This document shows positions 11,401 through 19,314 of a DNA stretch of 64,000 bases, in pieces. The notes beneath the pieces are model-generated. The model saw only the letters and a program-made list of their open reading frames with translations. It searched no databases and had not been told where the DNA came from. Position 1 is the first letter of the stretch. Every line of letters starts with the position of its first letter. The translations under genes and the position numbers were made by a program. Source of the stretch: Clostridiales bacterium. Its GTDB lineage: Bacteria > Bacillota > Clostridia > Christensenellales > Pumilibacteraceae. Location of the stretch: positions 85,122-149,121 of the forward strand of contig JAFLVH010000001.1 in NCBI GenBank assembly GCA_022508365.1. The letters run 5' to 3'.

Positions 11401-12087
11401 ACAAGAATTAAAAATTTTGTCTAAGGTTTCACTATTAATAGGTAAAATAGGAATAAATGCAGTTGACGAATCAGTTTTTTTATTCAATTTTTTTATCTTA
11501 CTATCATCCTGAAAATACACCTCTTTAAATGTAATATTGGCAAAATATTGAGAAAGCTTGAAATATAAATCATTACTCTCGCGTAGCCTTAAATCTTTAC
11601 TATTCTCAATAACCGGAACTAAACAGGTGAATAGATTGTTTAATGGAAAACCTTGCGATTCCAATGCTTGCAACATCAATGCAAAATAAAAGAATTCGGA
11701 AATATCTTTTGATACATTAATAATCAATAAATATTTTCTATTAACGTCATTAGAAAAACCGTTTTTATTAAGTTGTTCTATGAATTTCTTTAATTTTGAT
11801 GAGTCCCCAAATAACGATTTGCCTTCTAACCCACTTATCTTATCTTTTATTGCTCTTCCGGAACCAAATTCGCTTCCACTATTAAATTCTTCATCATTAT
11901 AAGATAAGTGGTATATATCCATACCCTTATTTTTAAACTGTTCCAAACTTTCTTCCCATATAACTCTGTTTTGAGGGCTTGTTTTATTTTCAAGCGTTAA
12001 CAACAACTGAATGCAACGAGCATAGTTATCTTGTTCGTTTGATAATTTTAAAATATATAAAATATTTTTACTATTTTCTTTTGCCAT
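5446..12087 (-). CDS. Giant 2213-aa protein with GHKL-ATPase-like region and phosphoribosyltransferase-like region
   Basis: N-box-like AVYQLAENIVNHTDRKQGLLSVYV and late GHKL-like GLLKFSTYMSDLG...YLIPGTQIDFSFTRVP; PRPP-loop-like YYLYVDTSIVSGRSIKRISSVM; CxxC pairs SCTKC and SCIRC flank the latter. Confidence 0.6.
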   Translation of the reverse strand: MAKENSKNILYILKLSNEQDNYARCIQLLLTLENKTSPQNRVIWEESLEQFKNKGMDIYHLSYNDEEFNSGSEFGSGRAIKDKISGLEGKSLFGDSSKLKKFIEQLNKNGFSNDVNRKYLLIINVSKDISEFFYFALMLQALESQGFPLNNLFTCLVPVIENSKDLRLRESNDLYFKLSQYFANITFKEVYFQDDSKIKKLNKKTDSSTAFIPILPINSETLDKIFNSCAKLSYVNQDKIYGKDGEKINKATDKAIINEIRVLCHMQDDAEDAIVGMLKKFGTSKLKESIIHNDETYRNPFKKDYKNRELFFNTLVDSANGISWFQYTLLFMMIDCDPTVMEEAQNIIEMSEEENDIKTRFKNFWDKYIEVAVELSDAVYQLAENIVNHTDRKQGLLSVYVTEYGEQRKQIKTRIADINLKTIVETFKSDQKKCPSEMKEIKICTEDFLTPIADLITNENKTEWVNFRYSNPEKCQGLLKFSTYMSDLGCEARYKSSGLYVNREEDFWRVSRLENGEGEEISKLNDIYLIPGTQIDFSFTRVPKKNRSGDQTHIHRHVFSEYSDLLDLPENAYIHCYFNCKIDDKDLKSKSGQELKDGYVEKYKKLWLELFQKHSNLECLMITLNGADGLSSANKEALCKGLLSACNEYVEKGNRKKVELAFLNVSRILYSQMRITLQFANDKVNEFFRIRGKIDNSIFDNSFRKWESLADVLSKNEDFLFRRFIDEDNKFKPIATVRKLIKDAAQKSLLSAGDDHGYKLVNTHMRLGSKVHLEVFYQMSTFFKKHNVAMQTAFVLCRQILADETFLNNIKKATEESPFKIMLYGYEVYSRHIVFCMSEILTDFFKKKKYNAIVEFALYQSERIDELKKIESSIYFSNETHQKKVESSSEKAEKLKEDFESYKWILIVPISTTLTTFNKMWSKVNSVYRRRFMENDQKLSDERVLFNLTAFWVVSDSCASEKLKPDTIEGHYWKKADINSGLIEVDSSSNPLSGKYMFLACAQSQWHDPLSCTKCFPDRVIDELPLLETDVSSTVPEQQYYIKGEEPVGLTIDCCADNINDLTSNDRRILALQDCVWYGHYSRSGNHFLYYIDFPKYFQAERKSIKEWLELGREKKSDDVALLKLYENLKKKKNIIIVTSQNNADIEFGLYICNYLCDGKAETINIDANKHFRTNLEAEYSDIRYNRKDCYYLYVDTSIVSGRSIKRISSVMSSIANKRNCEDDCGKFSFDGLILLVNRISKSSGAQYIGNEGDFVSYVKIDVPHLRTHGDSCIRCKLQRQYENALKKAATPAFFRHYEKKLEDNKLQYFSEVSCSNENMNSDNLNKGYVSLIISHFAQRVLKPVRGCDNTTYVSVIKSIFDAYDSGSAPLIQELSKRVNLTQFDYIDYVIRILGRPFFSYDFALKKEFMHIVLCITEILLLNPNWFTTPEITMETIQLEGKQPNGIKKEEYDWIVKNICGVIISGCHQQKENVESISDYALEFIVYKLFKCLMKLNSNYLLRKSTIQHFLSFMIESSCSREVCAKCIEKYFFYTALLLKIGGDDSKSYRYEHLLYYGNEYSTDLQHNSGIIDTLDVNKFAEIIGVKKLINYSNKKEVVEDFLNGFWQPLIVENSSVVYHALEDIGSEKDVTKFGNEAEILSIFKDEYKFASDIIEKPVYSLFNNLLKQGIGNDVNKKIRVVHILLSLYYICKCGSDGKSLARDMFFTLIRDAIKYLVNEYFDIKNAQIFILGDKSKNENNGSTASETIYSIVGDYGIGGDSEQIIKEFKNNFINTSSHLRRDYDYLNKYGFWYSRKNKIIVLCIGKSDENIETPYNRIDTVYVYIKLDNNKLNNNNQLSRDGLFDIKCLHVAKNVLAFRYSLLEVIKEDLDTDFMRRQYNLGIAAKLATIDKAGDHTSTSEFDALYAYLKTHPECVDFEEKNEKSTEWLLLYSYVNRKIARLYNRMISERYLEEKSLDNDTLYIIGDENGDECGGFALAKFNVRNEGAENEGLKKEGQRGIHQIFKTIMQIVRIEVEDQSFKDGDNAIEVVDALRNCFDFIGLKIDKELDLLVYYNIDYFVVSLLDFCYSAITAMIEKNHLNEITHTSAVGKYQYLFNNNLSCKIKICREQGGEFNGEKFDYLVFQDEYNITKEAKIAGMSLQSISWYYDYLWRRYYYRCRENREDVKIEEIPKVIVEPDEQNDSAEQSKAVFKIKLPILKPKCDSKEVNHE

Positions 12088-13092
12088 CTTGCAACCATTT
12101 TATCCCTTTAAATAGTCGTTCACATTTTTACACATATTCCGATTAAATTCATATATTATAAATTATAATAGCTCATTTGAAAACTCAATTTCGTTTGCAT
12201 AATTATTTCATATGGTTTAACGTTTATCTAATTCATCTCATTTTGTCTTTTCGTCCTTGTTTGACAACTCATCTAAAATCGTTGAGCCAGCGAAATAGAT
12301 AGACATTAAGAATAGAATTAAGTCCTCATCCGTGCATTTGATTCTTCAGATCCATACAATTAACCGCGTGATTATGGTGTTCATAAAAACCTTCCTTTTT
12401 GTTCTATATATAAGTGTTCTCTATATATAAATAGCAATTATATCTCTTTTTTTCCACCATAATTTGTAAAATATTCTATTATTTTTTAAAAATGCGAATA
12501 AGATATAGGTTTAATTTTTGAATCAATCCCTATTATTATTGCTTATAAAAAGTATAAAGCAGAAAGTGTTGCCCTATCTCCGTGATAAAGACAGTGGATT
12601 GTTTTCAGTGTAATGTGGTATGCGATCAAAGCACCAATCAACATCACAACAATTCATATGTAATGTTTTATTATATTGCAAGTATTGCACGTTTCTTTTT
12701 AGAATACATATACTTTGTGCGTTTATATGCTCAAAGCTTTTGCAGACATTTATATTTATAACTTAAAACCCTACATATTCTAATATAAACAAAAACCCTA
12801 ACTGAACTTTAGATTCAACGCGACCCCACGTATCTTTCGCACTAAAAAAGGCCTAAAACAAAACACAAAAAAGCTAGCACGAATTCACTATAAAGGATGG
12901 CAACTTAGCACGAAACATATTAAACACAAATATTGATCCTCACATTGTTAATAATCTACTTATTGATTAAACCGTGGCTTATTGAATCAGAATGTATTAT
13001 GCAACATCGCAAGAATATGTTTTTAACACCCTAATAACAAGCTGAAATAAAGCATGCAATTCATTACAATGATTCGGAATATATCCTAACCC

Positions 13093-14304
13093 TCAATGTG
13101 CGAAAGGTTTCATACCCATAGCTAAGCCCTGGCAATCATTTATAGACTTCCAATATGCATCATTATCCATCCCTATTCCTTCATGCACGAACTGATTACG
13201 TAATTTATAAGCGCTTGTAACAAGCTGTCTGATGTAACTTTCACTAAATAATGTATCTTGTTGAATAAAATCCATTAGCGCTAAAACGACCCTCTCCTTC
13301 TTGTTTCTAGAATTGGATATAAATAATGATTCTAAAATTACAAGTAGGGCAACTAGGGCATTGTCGTATTTTTCAATAGAAGCATTTTCATATGCGGAAT
13401 TAAACATTAGTATCGCTTTTTGCCATTTGGTTATTTTCGATATATTAAGTGTAGAGCATTGCCTTTTGTCTACAAAGCAATTATTTATATACTTAGTTAA
13501 TAATGTAGTGAATTCAATAAAATGTGCTTCATTATTTATAAACTCGCCGGTCGCAATATCCAAAATAGGCAAACATTGAAATCTCAAAGAATACCCATAA
13601 CAATTTTTATACGGTAGTTCTGGTGATGTATATTCTTCATTATAATATACGCCATATGCTTGTGCAGGACGTTTTTCTGCATGCAACATATACTACCACC
13701 CACCACAATCCAATTTAGTGTCAAATTCAATCATTCGTATGAAAGCATAAACTGCACTAACTATTCTACCCGATTCAATTTCTACGCTCCAATCTATATT
13801 TTTAATTGCTATTGTTAACATAGGATAATTAAAGAAGATTCTATCTTTAGCGCATAAACTGTTTTTTCAAAGTGCTTTCCCAATGATGATTTTTTCCTTT
13901 TGTTTTTATTTTTTCTATTGAGTAATTCTCTGTCTTAAAAATTTTGATGTTAGGAGACAATGAAAGATCTGTTTTTATACCATTATCATTCAAAAAATTT
14001 AGCGGTGTCAAAATAAGGCATGGCACAGCAAGCGAATTCAAGTTATGTTCAATTCTTTTCAAAAACTCACTATAAACTAATGAGTTTTTAATTGCATATG
14101 CAAGTTCATCAAAAACTATTTTTTCAAATCTACCATCAGGCGTGTAGCTTGGAAACTTTTGCACATCCGACCATAGTTAAACATTTCGCTCGTATGATAA
14201 TTGCGAATCGTTATTTCTCCACTGTGCGCCGAATAGAGAATTTTTTTAAATAATTCTTCCATGGTTATTCCCCTAAAATCGTATTCCAAATTAAATCCAT
14301 ACAT
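13093..14304 (-). pseudogene. Frameshifted gene ending in a HEPN-like domain
   Basis: ORF fragments 14116-14304, 13847-14164, an unlisted frame (KNSLCAKDRIFFNYPMLTIAIKNIDWSVEIESGRIVSAVYAFIRMIEFDTKLDCGGW*) and 13093-13689 lie head-to-tail in different frames; last fragment has the R-x4-H motif LRNQFVHEG. Confidence 0.6.
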
Positions 14305-14493
14305 TTATCACATTCTAAATAACAATCTATAATATTAAATACGTTATGTTTATCGTGTGAATTATGGATAAGTATGGTTCTTACCAGCCCCCTTGGGTTC
14401 AATGACATGTTAAACTAATATTGCATTGAAAAACCTTATTCTAAAATCATGTTCTTTTTGCTCTTTTATATTTGATAATTTTATCTGTTAGAA

Positions 14494-15078
14494 TTATACT
14501 TTTTGCATTAAACTTCTCGCCATAATCATCTTTGATAGCTCATATCTCTTTTCAGGGAACAACCAAGTAATAAAATCTATGGCAATTTCATGATGGGCAA
14601 ATGTTCCGCCACCTTTACCTTGTTTGGAAACCAATCCTTTAGCATTAGTACTTGAAATCCATATTTTAGCGGTTAGTGTAAACGCTGGTTCTTTTGTCTT
14701 ATAGATTAATTTCCTTGCCTCTTCAAAATTAAAGTCAAAGTTATGCTCTTTTTCCCACAAACACAGTAATTCTAAAGTATTAACATTCCTTAGCCAAGAT
14801 TGAATAATATAACTTGGATTTGTCGCATCTTTTCTTTTAGCTATATCTGTTAATGAATAAGTTACTTTATCTTTATATTTTATATGTTCTAAATCCATTA
14901 GCAGCTGCGCATAATTTGCATTAGTCTCTAAATACTTGCGAATACTTTTTTGAGCATTTTGCCGCGTATATTCCGCCGTTTTATTCGACATTCCAGACTG
15001 ATCTTGCAATTCCTTGATTGTTTGCTCAATACTGTCCAAATACTCGGTAATTGCATCATTATGAACTTCTAATACCAT
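14494..15078 (-). CDS. KilA-N domain protein (phage-type)
   Basis: YSLTDIAKRKDATNPSYIIQSWLRNVNTLELLCLWE...KGLVSKQGKGGGTFAHHEIAIDFITWLFPE is a typical KilA-N signature. Confidence 0.85.
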   Translation of the reverse strand: MVLEVHNDAITEYLDSIEQTIKELQDQSGMSNKTAEYTRQNAQKSIRKYLETNANYAQLLMDLEHIKYKDKVTYSLTDIAKRKDATNPSYIIQSWLRNVNTLELLCLWEKEHNFDFNFEEARKLIYKTKEPAFTLTAKIWISSTNAKGLVSKQGKGGGTFAHHEIAIDFITWLFPEKRYELSKMIMARSLMQKV

Positions 15079-15289
15079 AAGAAAACCTCTATACAGTGAT
15101 TATAGCATATTTTATGACAAAAATAAAGCATATTATATAAGTTGCATATTTGTGGGTTTAAAATCTTCATGCTTTAAATTAACATTACTAATTTTATGTT
15201 TATCTTTTATGTTCTAATTAAACTAGCTAAAACACTACCATTTATGTGCTAATTCATATATATTTTTATGTTTTAAGCCATAAATAGCA

Positions 15290-15326
15290 AAAAATCGCAT
15301 CTGACTTTTAACAAAATGCGATTTTT
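15290..15326 (-). terminator. Likely ssrA terminator
   Basis: Inverted repeat aaaaatcgcat ... atgcgattttt just beyond the tmRNA 3' end. Confidence 0.7.
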
Positions 15327-15332
15327 GGGTTT

Positions 15333-15723
15333 TGGTGGAGATGACCGGATTTGAACCGGTTTCCGACACGGGTTTACGCGGACTTCTACAGGTTTAGTTT
15401 ATTGCTTGGTGTCCGACACGCCGCCGCAGTAAACAAAGGCGGAGCGTCGCAAGGTCTTGTTCCGTTTTGGGTGCGACCGAAACCCAACGCGGGAGCCTAT
15501 CTACATTACGCCCGAATCCCTGCCGATAGGAGAACAGAGCTCGGACGCGCAGCTAAAACTTAAGCTGCAAGCGCCATGGCGGGAGCCGCGACGGGAGCCG
15601 CGAACTTCACAACCTTGGCATTTTCGGTTTTGTTGGCAATTAAAGCCTTTTGCGTTTTTAGATAGCCGACCCTATCACCTGCTTTCCGGAGCTAGACCGC
15701 GCCGTCGAAGCCAATACATCCCC
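15333..15723 (-). ncRNA. ssrA: tmRNA (transfer-messenger RNA)
   Basis: 5' GGGGATGTATTGGCTTCGACGGCGCGG and 3' GGTTCAAATCCGGTCATCTCCACCA; 7-bp acceptor stem with G3-U pair. Tag ORF (15560-15637) reads (A)NKTENAKVVKFAAPVAAPAMALAA*. Confidence 0.97.
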
Positions 15724-15904
15724 ACGATGTGATGTCAATATAATATACTTGATTTTTTGCTAAAATGCAAGCGTTTTATTCAATTAGGAATTTAGAATAC
15801 AGAATTTATTTTGTTTCGCATTTTATTATATTTGTGCGGCTTAATATACAATTATTCCGCATTCTGCATTAGCGGCTCCGCCGCCGTAACTCTTAACTCT
15901 TAAC

Positions 15905-16465
15905 TCACATAAATATTCCGCTTAACAGTCTTGCCGTTGTTGCCGCCATGGTGTCGGAAGGGACCTGGTAGTCGTTTTTCATCCACTCGCGCATTAATGA
16001 CGCTATGCCTGCGGCGGCAAAGCTGAGGTAGTAGTCGGTGTACAGCGGATCGAACGACGCGGTGTGGTACAGCGCTTCTTCTATTTCTATTTGGACAAAC
16101 TCGCGAATCTTTCCCACGATAAACATATACAGATCCGGGTCGAAGAATATTGCCGAAAACTCCTTAGTGCAAAGAATGTACTCGTACCAATACTTATAGA
16201 TTTTGCGCGCGCCCGAGGTTTTAAAGTCGTGCTTTTGCATGAACTCGTAAAACACCTGATCGACAAGCCGCTCGACAACCGCTATTTTTGACGTGAAATT
16301 CCTGTAAAATGTTTTTCTCGCAACGCCGGCGCTCGAACAGATATCGCTTATCGTTATCTGCGCAAACGGCGTTTTTTCCATAAGCTCGAACAGCGCGGTG
16401 GTGATAAGGTCCATCGACCGCACGCGTCCCGCATTCAGCTTTTGTCCGTTTTCCAAACCGTTCAT
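15905..16465 (-). CDS. TetR family transcriptional regulator
   Basis: ITTALFELMEKTPFAQITISDICSSAGVARKTFYRNFTSK: TetR N-terminal HTH. Confidence 0.9.
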   Translation of the reverse strand: MNGLENGQKLNAGRVRSMDLITTALFELMEKTPFAQITISDICSSAGVARKTFYRNFTSKIAVVERLVDQVFYEFMQKHDFKTSGARKIYKYWYEYILCTKEFSAIFFDPDLYMFIVGKIREFVQIEIEEALYHTASFDPLYTDYYLSFAAAGIASLMREWMKNDYQVPSDTMAATTARLLSGIFM

Positions 16466-16483
16466 GATTTTCCCTCGTCCGCG

Positions 16484-17182
16484 CTACTCTATCAGCCTGC
16501 CGCGGCGCAAGGCGTCAAACAACTCGGACGGCTTGTTTATTATAAAATCGGGATTGAACTCCCTCAAAACACCCTCGTCGCGGAATCCCCAAGTGACAGC
16601 CACAACCGGCATGCCGCAGGCCAAAGCCGTCTTCATATCCGTTTCGCCGTCGCCCACGTACACCGCGCGGGAGGTTTCGCTGCCCAAAAGCTCAAGCGCC
16701 TTTTTCACTCCGTCCGGCGAGGGCTTGGGACGAATGCCGTCCTGTAATCCGACAATCTCGTCCACCGTCGGAAAGAAGATATCCTTAAGCTCGCGCGCAG
16801 CCCCGTCGTACTTGTTGGTGACTATTGCAGACTTGAGTCCGTGGTCCTTGACCGCCGAAAGCATTTCGGCAATGCCCGCATACGGGGCGGTCATGTCCGA
16901 GCTGTGCTTATCGTAATACTCGGTGAACAGTGCAAGGCAGGCGGACACGAGCGACCTGTCGCAGTCGTTATCCCCGTTTAAATCGGGCTCCTCACCCACG
17001 CTTGCAAAGTACACGGCGCGCTCTACAAGCTTTTTTACGCCGTTGCCCACAAACCGCCTTGCTGTTTCGCGCGTGATAGGCGGAAGCGAAAACGCGATAA
17101 GCGCGTGATTTACCGCCGCCGTCAGATCGTCCAGCGTGTCAAGCAGCGTGCCGTCCAAGTCGAAAATTATCGTATCTATCAT
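16484..17182 (-). CDS. HAD-superfamily phosphatase (phosphoglycolate phosphatase-like)
   Basis: MIDTIIFDLDGTLLDTLDDLTAAVNHAL...SAIVTNK...KPSPDGVKKALELL...VYVGDGETDMKTA. Confidence 0.88.
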   Translation of the reverse strand: MIDTIIFDLDGTLLDTLDDLTAAVNHALIAFSLPPITRETARRFVGNGVKKLVERAVYFASVGEEPDLNGDNDCDRSLVSACLALFTEYYDKHSSDMTAPYAGIAEMLSAVKDHGLKSAIVTNKYDGAARELKDIFFPTVDEIVGLQDGIRPKPSPDGVKKALELLGSETSRAVYVGDGETDMKTALACGMPVVAVTWGFRDEGVLREFNPDFIINKPSELFDALRRGRLIE

Positions 17183-17183
17183 G

Positions 17184-17867
17184 TCAAGCCCTATCCTCCG
17201 CCAATGCCAAAATTTGCTCGCTGTGCCTTGCCGCGCCGCCGTCCGCCAAAACATACGCTATGCCGTAGGATTCCGCGCCCTTGCCGTCGCTGTTTACGTC
17301 GTCGCCTATCATGACGGAATCGCGCTTTTTTAGCTTGTACTTTTTAAACAGAATATCGAAGAACGCGGTGTCTGGCTTGCGGCAACCGTAGTCCGAGCTG
17401 AGCAAAATTCCGTCGAACATTTCCGCAACGCCCGACCGATTTAGCTCGTCCGCTGTGAACACGCTTTGCGCGTTGCTTAGTAGATAAAGCTTGCTCCCCT
17501 TTGATTTGAGCGCATTCAACAATTCGTCGGTGCCGGGAAAAACCCTAAGCCACCTTATGGAATCACGCCTTGCGATAACGGCGCACTCAGCCGCATCGAT
17601 GTCGGTAATTGTTCCGCCCAAGGCAGCCGCCATAAGCTTGTACACCTGTCTTATATCGCCCTCGGGATAGGCGTACTTTGACGTCTTTTCCATTTCCAGT
17701 ATATGCGCCTTCCAGCACTCGTCATATAGCCGGATAAGCGTTTCGGGGTCGGATGAAATTCCGCGCTCATTAAAAAAGCCGACAACGCCCCGCCAGCTGT
17801 CCGCGCTGTGCTCCTCGGTGCGAATGTCGACAAGCGTATTGTAAAAATCAAAGATAAAGTTTTTCAT
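17184..17867 (-). CDS. HAD-superfamily hydrolase
   Basis: MKNFIFDFYNTLVDIRTEE...LYLLSNAQ...GCRKPDTAFFDILFKKY...VMIGDDVNSDGKGA. Confidence 0.88.
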   Translation of the reverse strand: MKNFIFDFYNTLVDIRTEEHSADSWRGVVGFFNERGISSDPETLIRLYDECWKAHILEMEKTSKYAYPEGDIRQVYKLMAAALGGTITDIDAAECAVIARRDSIRWLRVFPGTDELLNALKSKGSKLYLLSNAQSVFTADELNRSGVAEMFDGILLSSDYGCRKPDTAFFDILFKKYKLKKRDSVMIGDDVNSDGKGAESYGIAYVLADGGAARHSEQILALAEDRA

Positions 17868-17986
17868 AGAATAAGTATACAAGATAGAATGCGGAAAAGC
17901 AAGAGAATTCGGAATTAGGAATTGGAAATTAGGAATTATAATCGGTTTTGCCGCACATTTTTAATCAAATTTTAATTTTTATAATA

Positions 17987-18016
17987 TTGACTTTTTCATA
18001 TCAGCGCATATATAAT
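17987..18016 (+). promoter_or_regulatory. Putative sigma-A promoter
   Basis: TTGACT - 18 nt - TATAAT upstream of the zinc-ribbon gene. Confidence 0.6.
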
Positions 18017-18048
18017 ATAGGTGTAATTACACATAAAGGAGAAAAAAG

Positions 18049-18504
18049 ATGTTTTGCCCCAAATGCGGTGCGGAGATCCCCGACGAAAGCAAATTCTGCT
18101 TTAGATGCGGCGCCACTCTGCCCACCACCCAAAAAGACACCGTAGCGACCGATCCGTTTGACGTTCCGCCTACGTCCTACACTGCGCCCGCGCATCAGCC
18201 GCAACAATCGTATCAGCCTCAACAGCCGCAGCAGCCTGCAAAGCAAGGCACCGACGACGGCATTTACGGACTTGCCGGATTTATACTGTCGTTTATCTTC
18301 CCCGTTGTCGGACTGATTTTGTCCATAATGGGCTTGTCAAAGCAGAAGAACCACGGGTTTGCGGTGGCAGGTTTGATAATCAGTATTGTATCAATCGTCA
18401 TTTCCATTATTACAACCATAATAGTTGTAGCGGCTTTGTCGACAGTTCCGTCTTATGACGATTATTATTACTATTACGACTACGTATGTAAATTGTTCTG
18501 TTAA
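18049..18504 (+). CDS. Zinc-ribbon membrane protein, DUF4190-like
   Basis: MFCPKCGAEIPDESKFCFRCGATLP, Q/P-rich linker, two TM segments. Confidence 0.8.
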   Translation: MFCPKCGAEIPDESKFCFRCGATLPTTQKDTVATDPFDVPPTSYTAPAHQPQQSYQPQQPQQPAKQGTDDGIYGLAGFILSFIFPVVGLILSIMGLSKQKNHGFAVAGLIISIVSIVISIITTIIVVAALSTVPSYDDYYYYYDYVCKLFC

Positions 18505-18507
18505 ATC

Positions 18508-18533
18508 AAAAAGCAGCCTCGGCTGCTTTTTTT
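18508..18533 (+). terminator. Intrinsic terminator
   Basis: aaaaagcagcctcggctgcttttttt. Confidence 0.85.
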
Positions 18534-18539
18534 GTTGCG

Positions 18540-19247
18540 TTATTTAATTTTAATAGTATTCAGATACGCCTTTACTTCCGCGGATATTCGGTAGCTTTCG
18601 CGCGCCTTTTGGATTGCCTTGTTGTGTACAAACCTCGGAAAGACCTGTTCTTTAAACAGCGGCAAAGCCTTGTCGTAAAATTTTACAAGACACTCGGCAA
18701 GCAGCCATGCCGCCGCCATATCCACGTAGTACTGCCCATACGCCACATTATAGCGCAGCGTGTCCAAAATCCTGTCTATATAATCGTCGTTTAGACAGCA
18801 GGAAAACATTATCATTATGTAAAACCGTTTTTCGTACTGCCCCGCGCAGTCCAATAGATATCTAAAGTCGTGCCACAGCGCGGCATTGTCCGCCCACCTA
18901 AGGCAGGGCGTTACGCTGTCCACGTGCGCCCACGACCGAAAAAGCGGAACAAGCCGCATAAGATATTCGTGCGACTCGACGTAATTACTTTTTCCCTCAC
19001 CTTTGCGCGCGGCAAGCACACCTGCAAACAGCACCGTTTCGTAGGTCAAATCCTTATCGGCGAAAAATCCGTCCAGCACGGTTTTTCGCGCCGATATCGG
19101 CACCGAGGAAGCAAGCTTTTTTATTACGGGTGTGCGCACGCCGTAAGTAGGATAATCGCAGTTGACGATTTTATTGTTAAAATTATTGTATTCCGCGTCG
19201 ACGTCACTAAACAGCGCGGCGCGGCACTCCTCATAAGTATCGTACAT
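18540..19247 (-). CDS. DNA alkylation repair (AlkD-like HEAT-repeat) protein
   Basis: YPTYGVRTPVIKKLASSV...FADKDLTYETVLFAGVLAARKG...WAHVDSVTPCLRW...AAAWLLAECLVKFYD. Confidence 0.8.
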   Translation of the reverse strand: MYDTYEECRAALFSDVDAEYNNFNNKIVNCDYPTYGVRTPVIKKLASSVPISARKTVLDGFFADKDLTYETVLFAGVLAARKGEGKSNYVESHEYLMRLVPLFRSWAHVDSVTPCLRWADNAALWHDFRYLLDCAGQYEKRFYIMIMFSCCLNDDYIDRILDTLRYNVAYGQYYVDMAAAWLLAECLVKFYDKALPLFKEQVFPRFVHNKAIQKARESYRISAEVKAYLNTIKIK

Positions 19248-19314
19248 GATAGTCCTTTTTAATTCGAATTTATTTTTGGTCGGCTACGACGCCATCACTC
19301 TTAACTCTGAACTC

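Noticed and set aside
15351-15732. Plus-strand ORFs 15351-15563 and 15457-15732
   Set aside because: They overlap the tmRNA gene on the opposite strand; no protein-like features.
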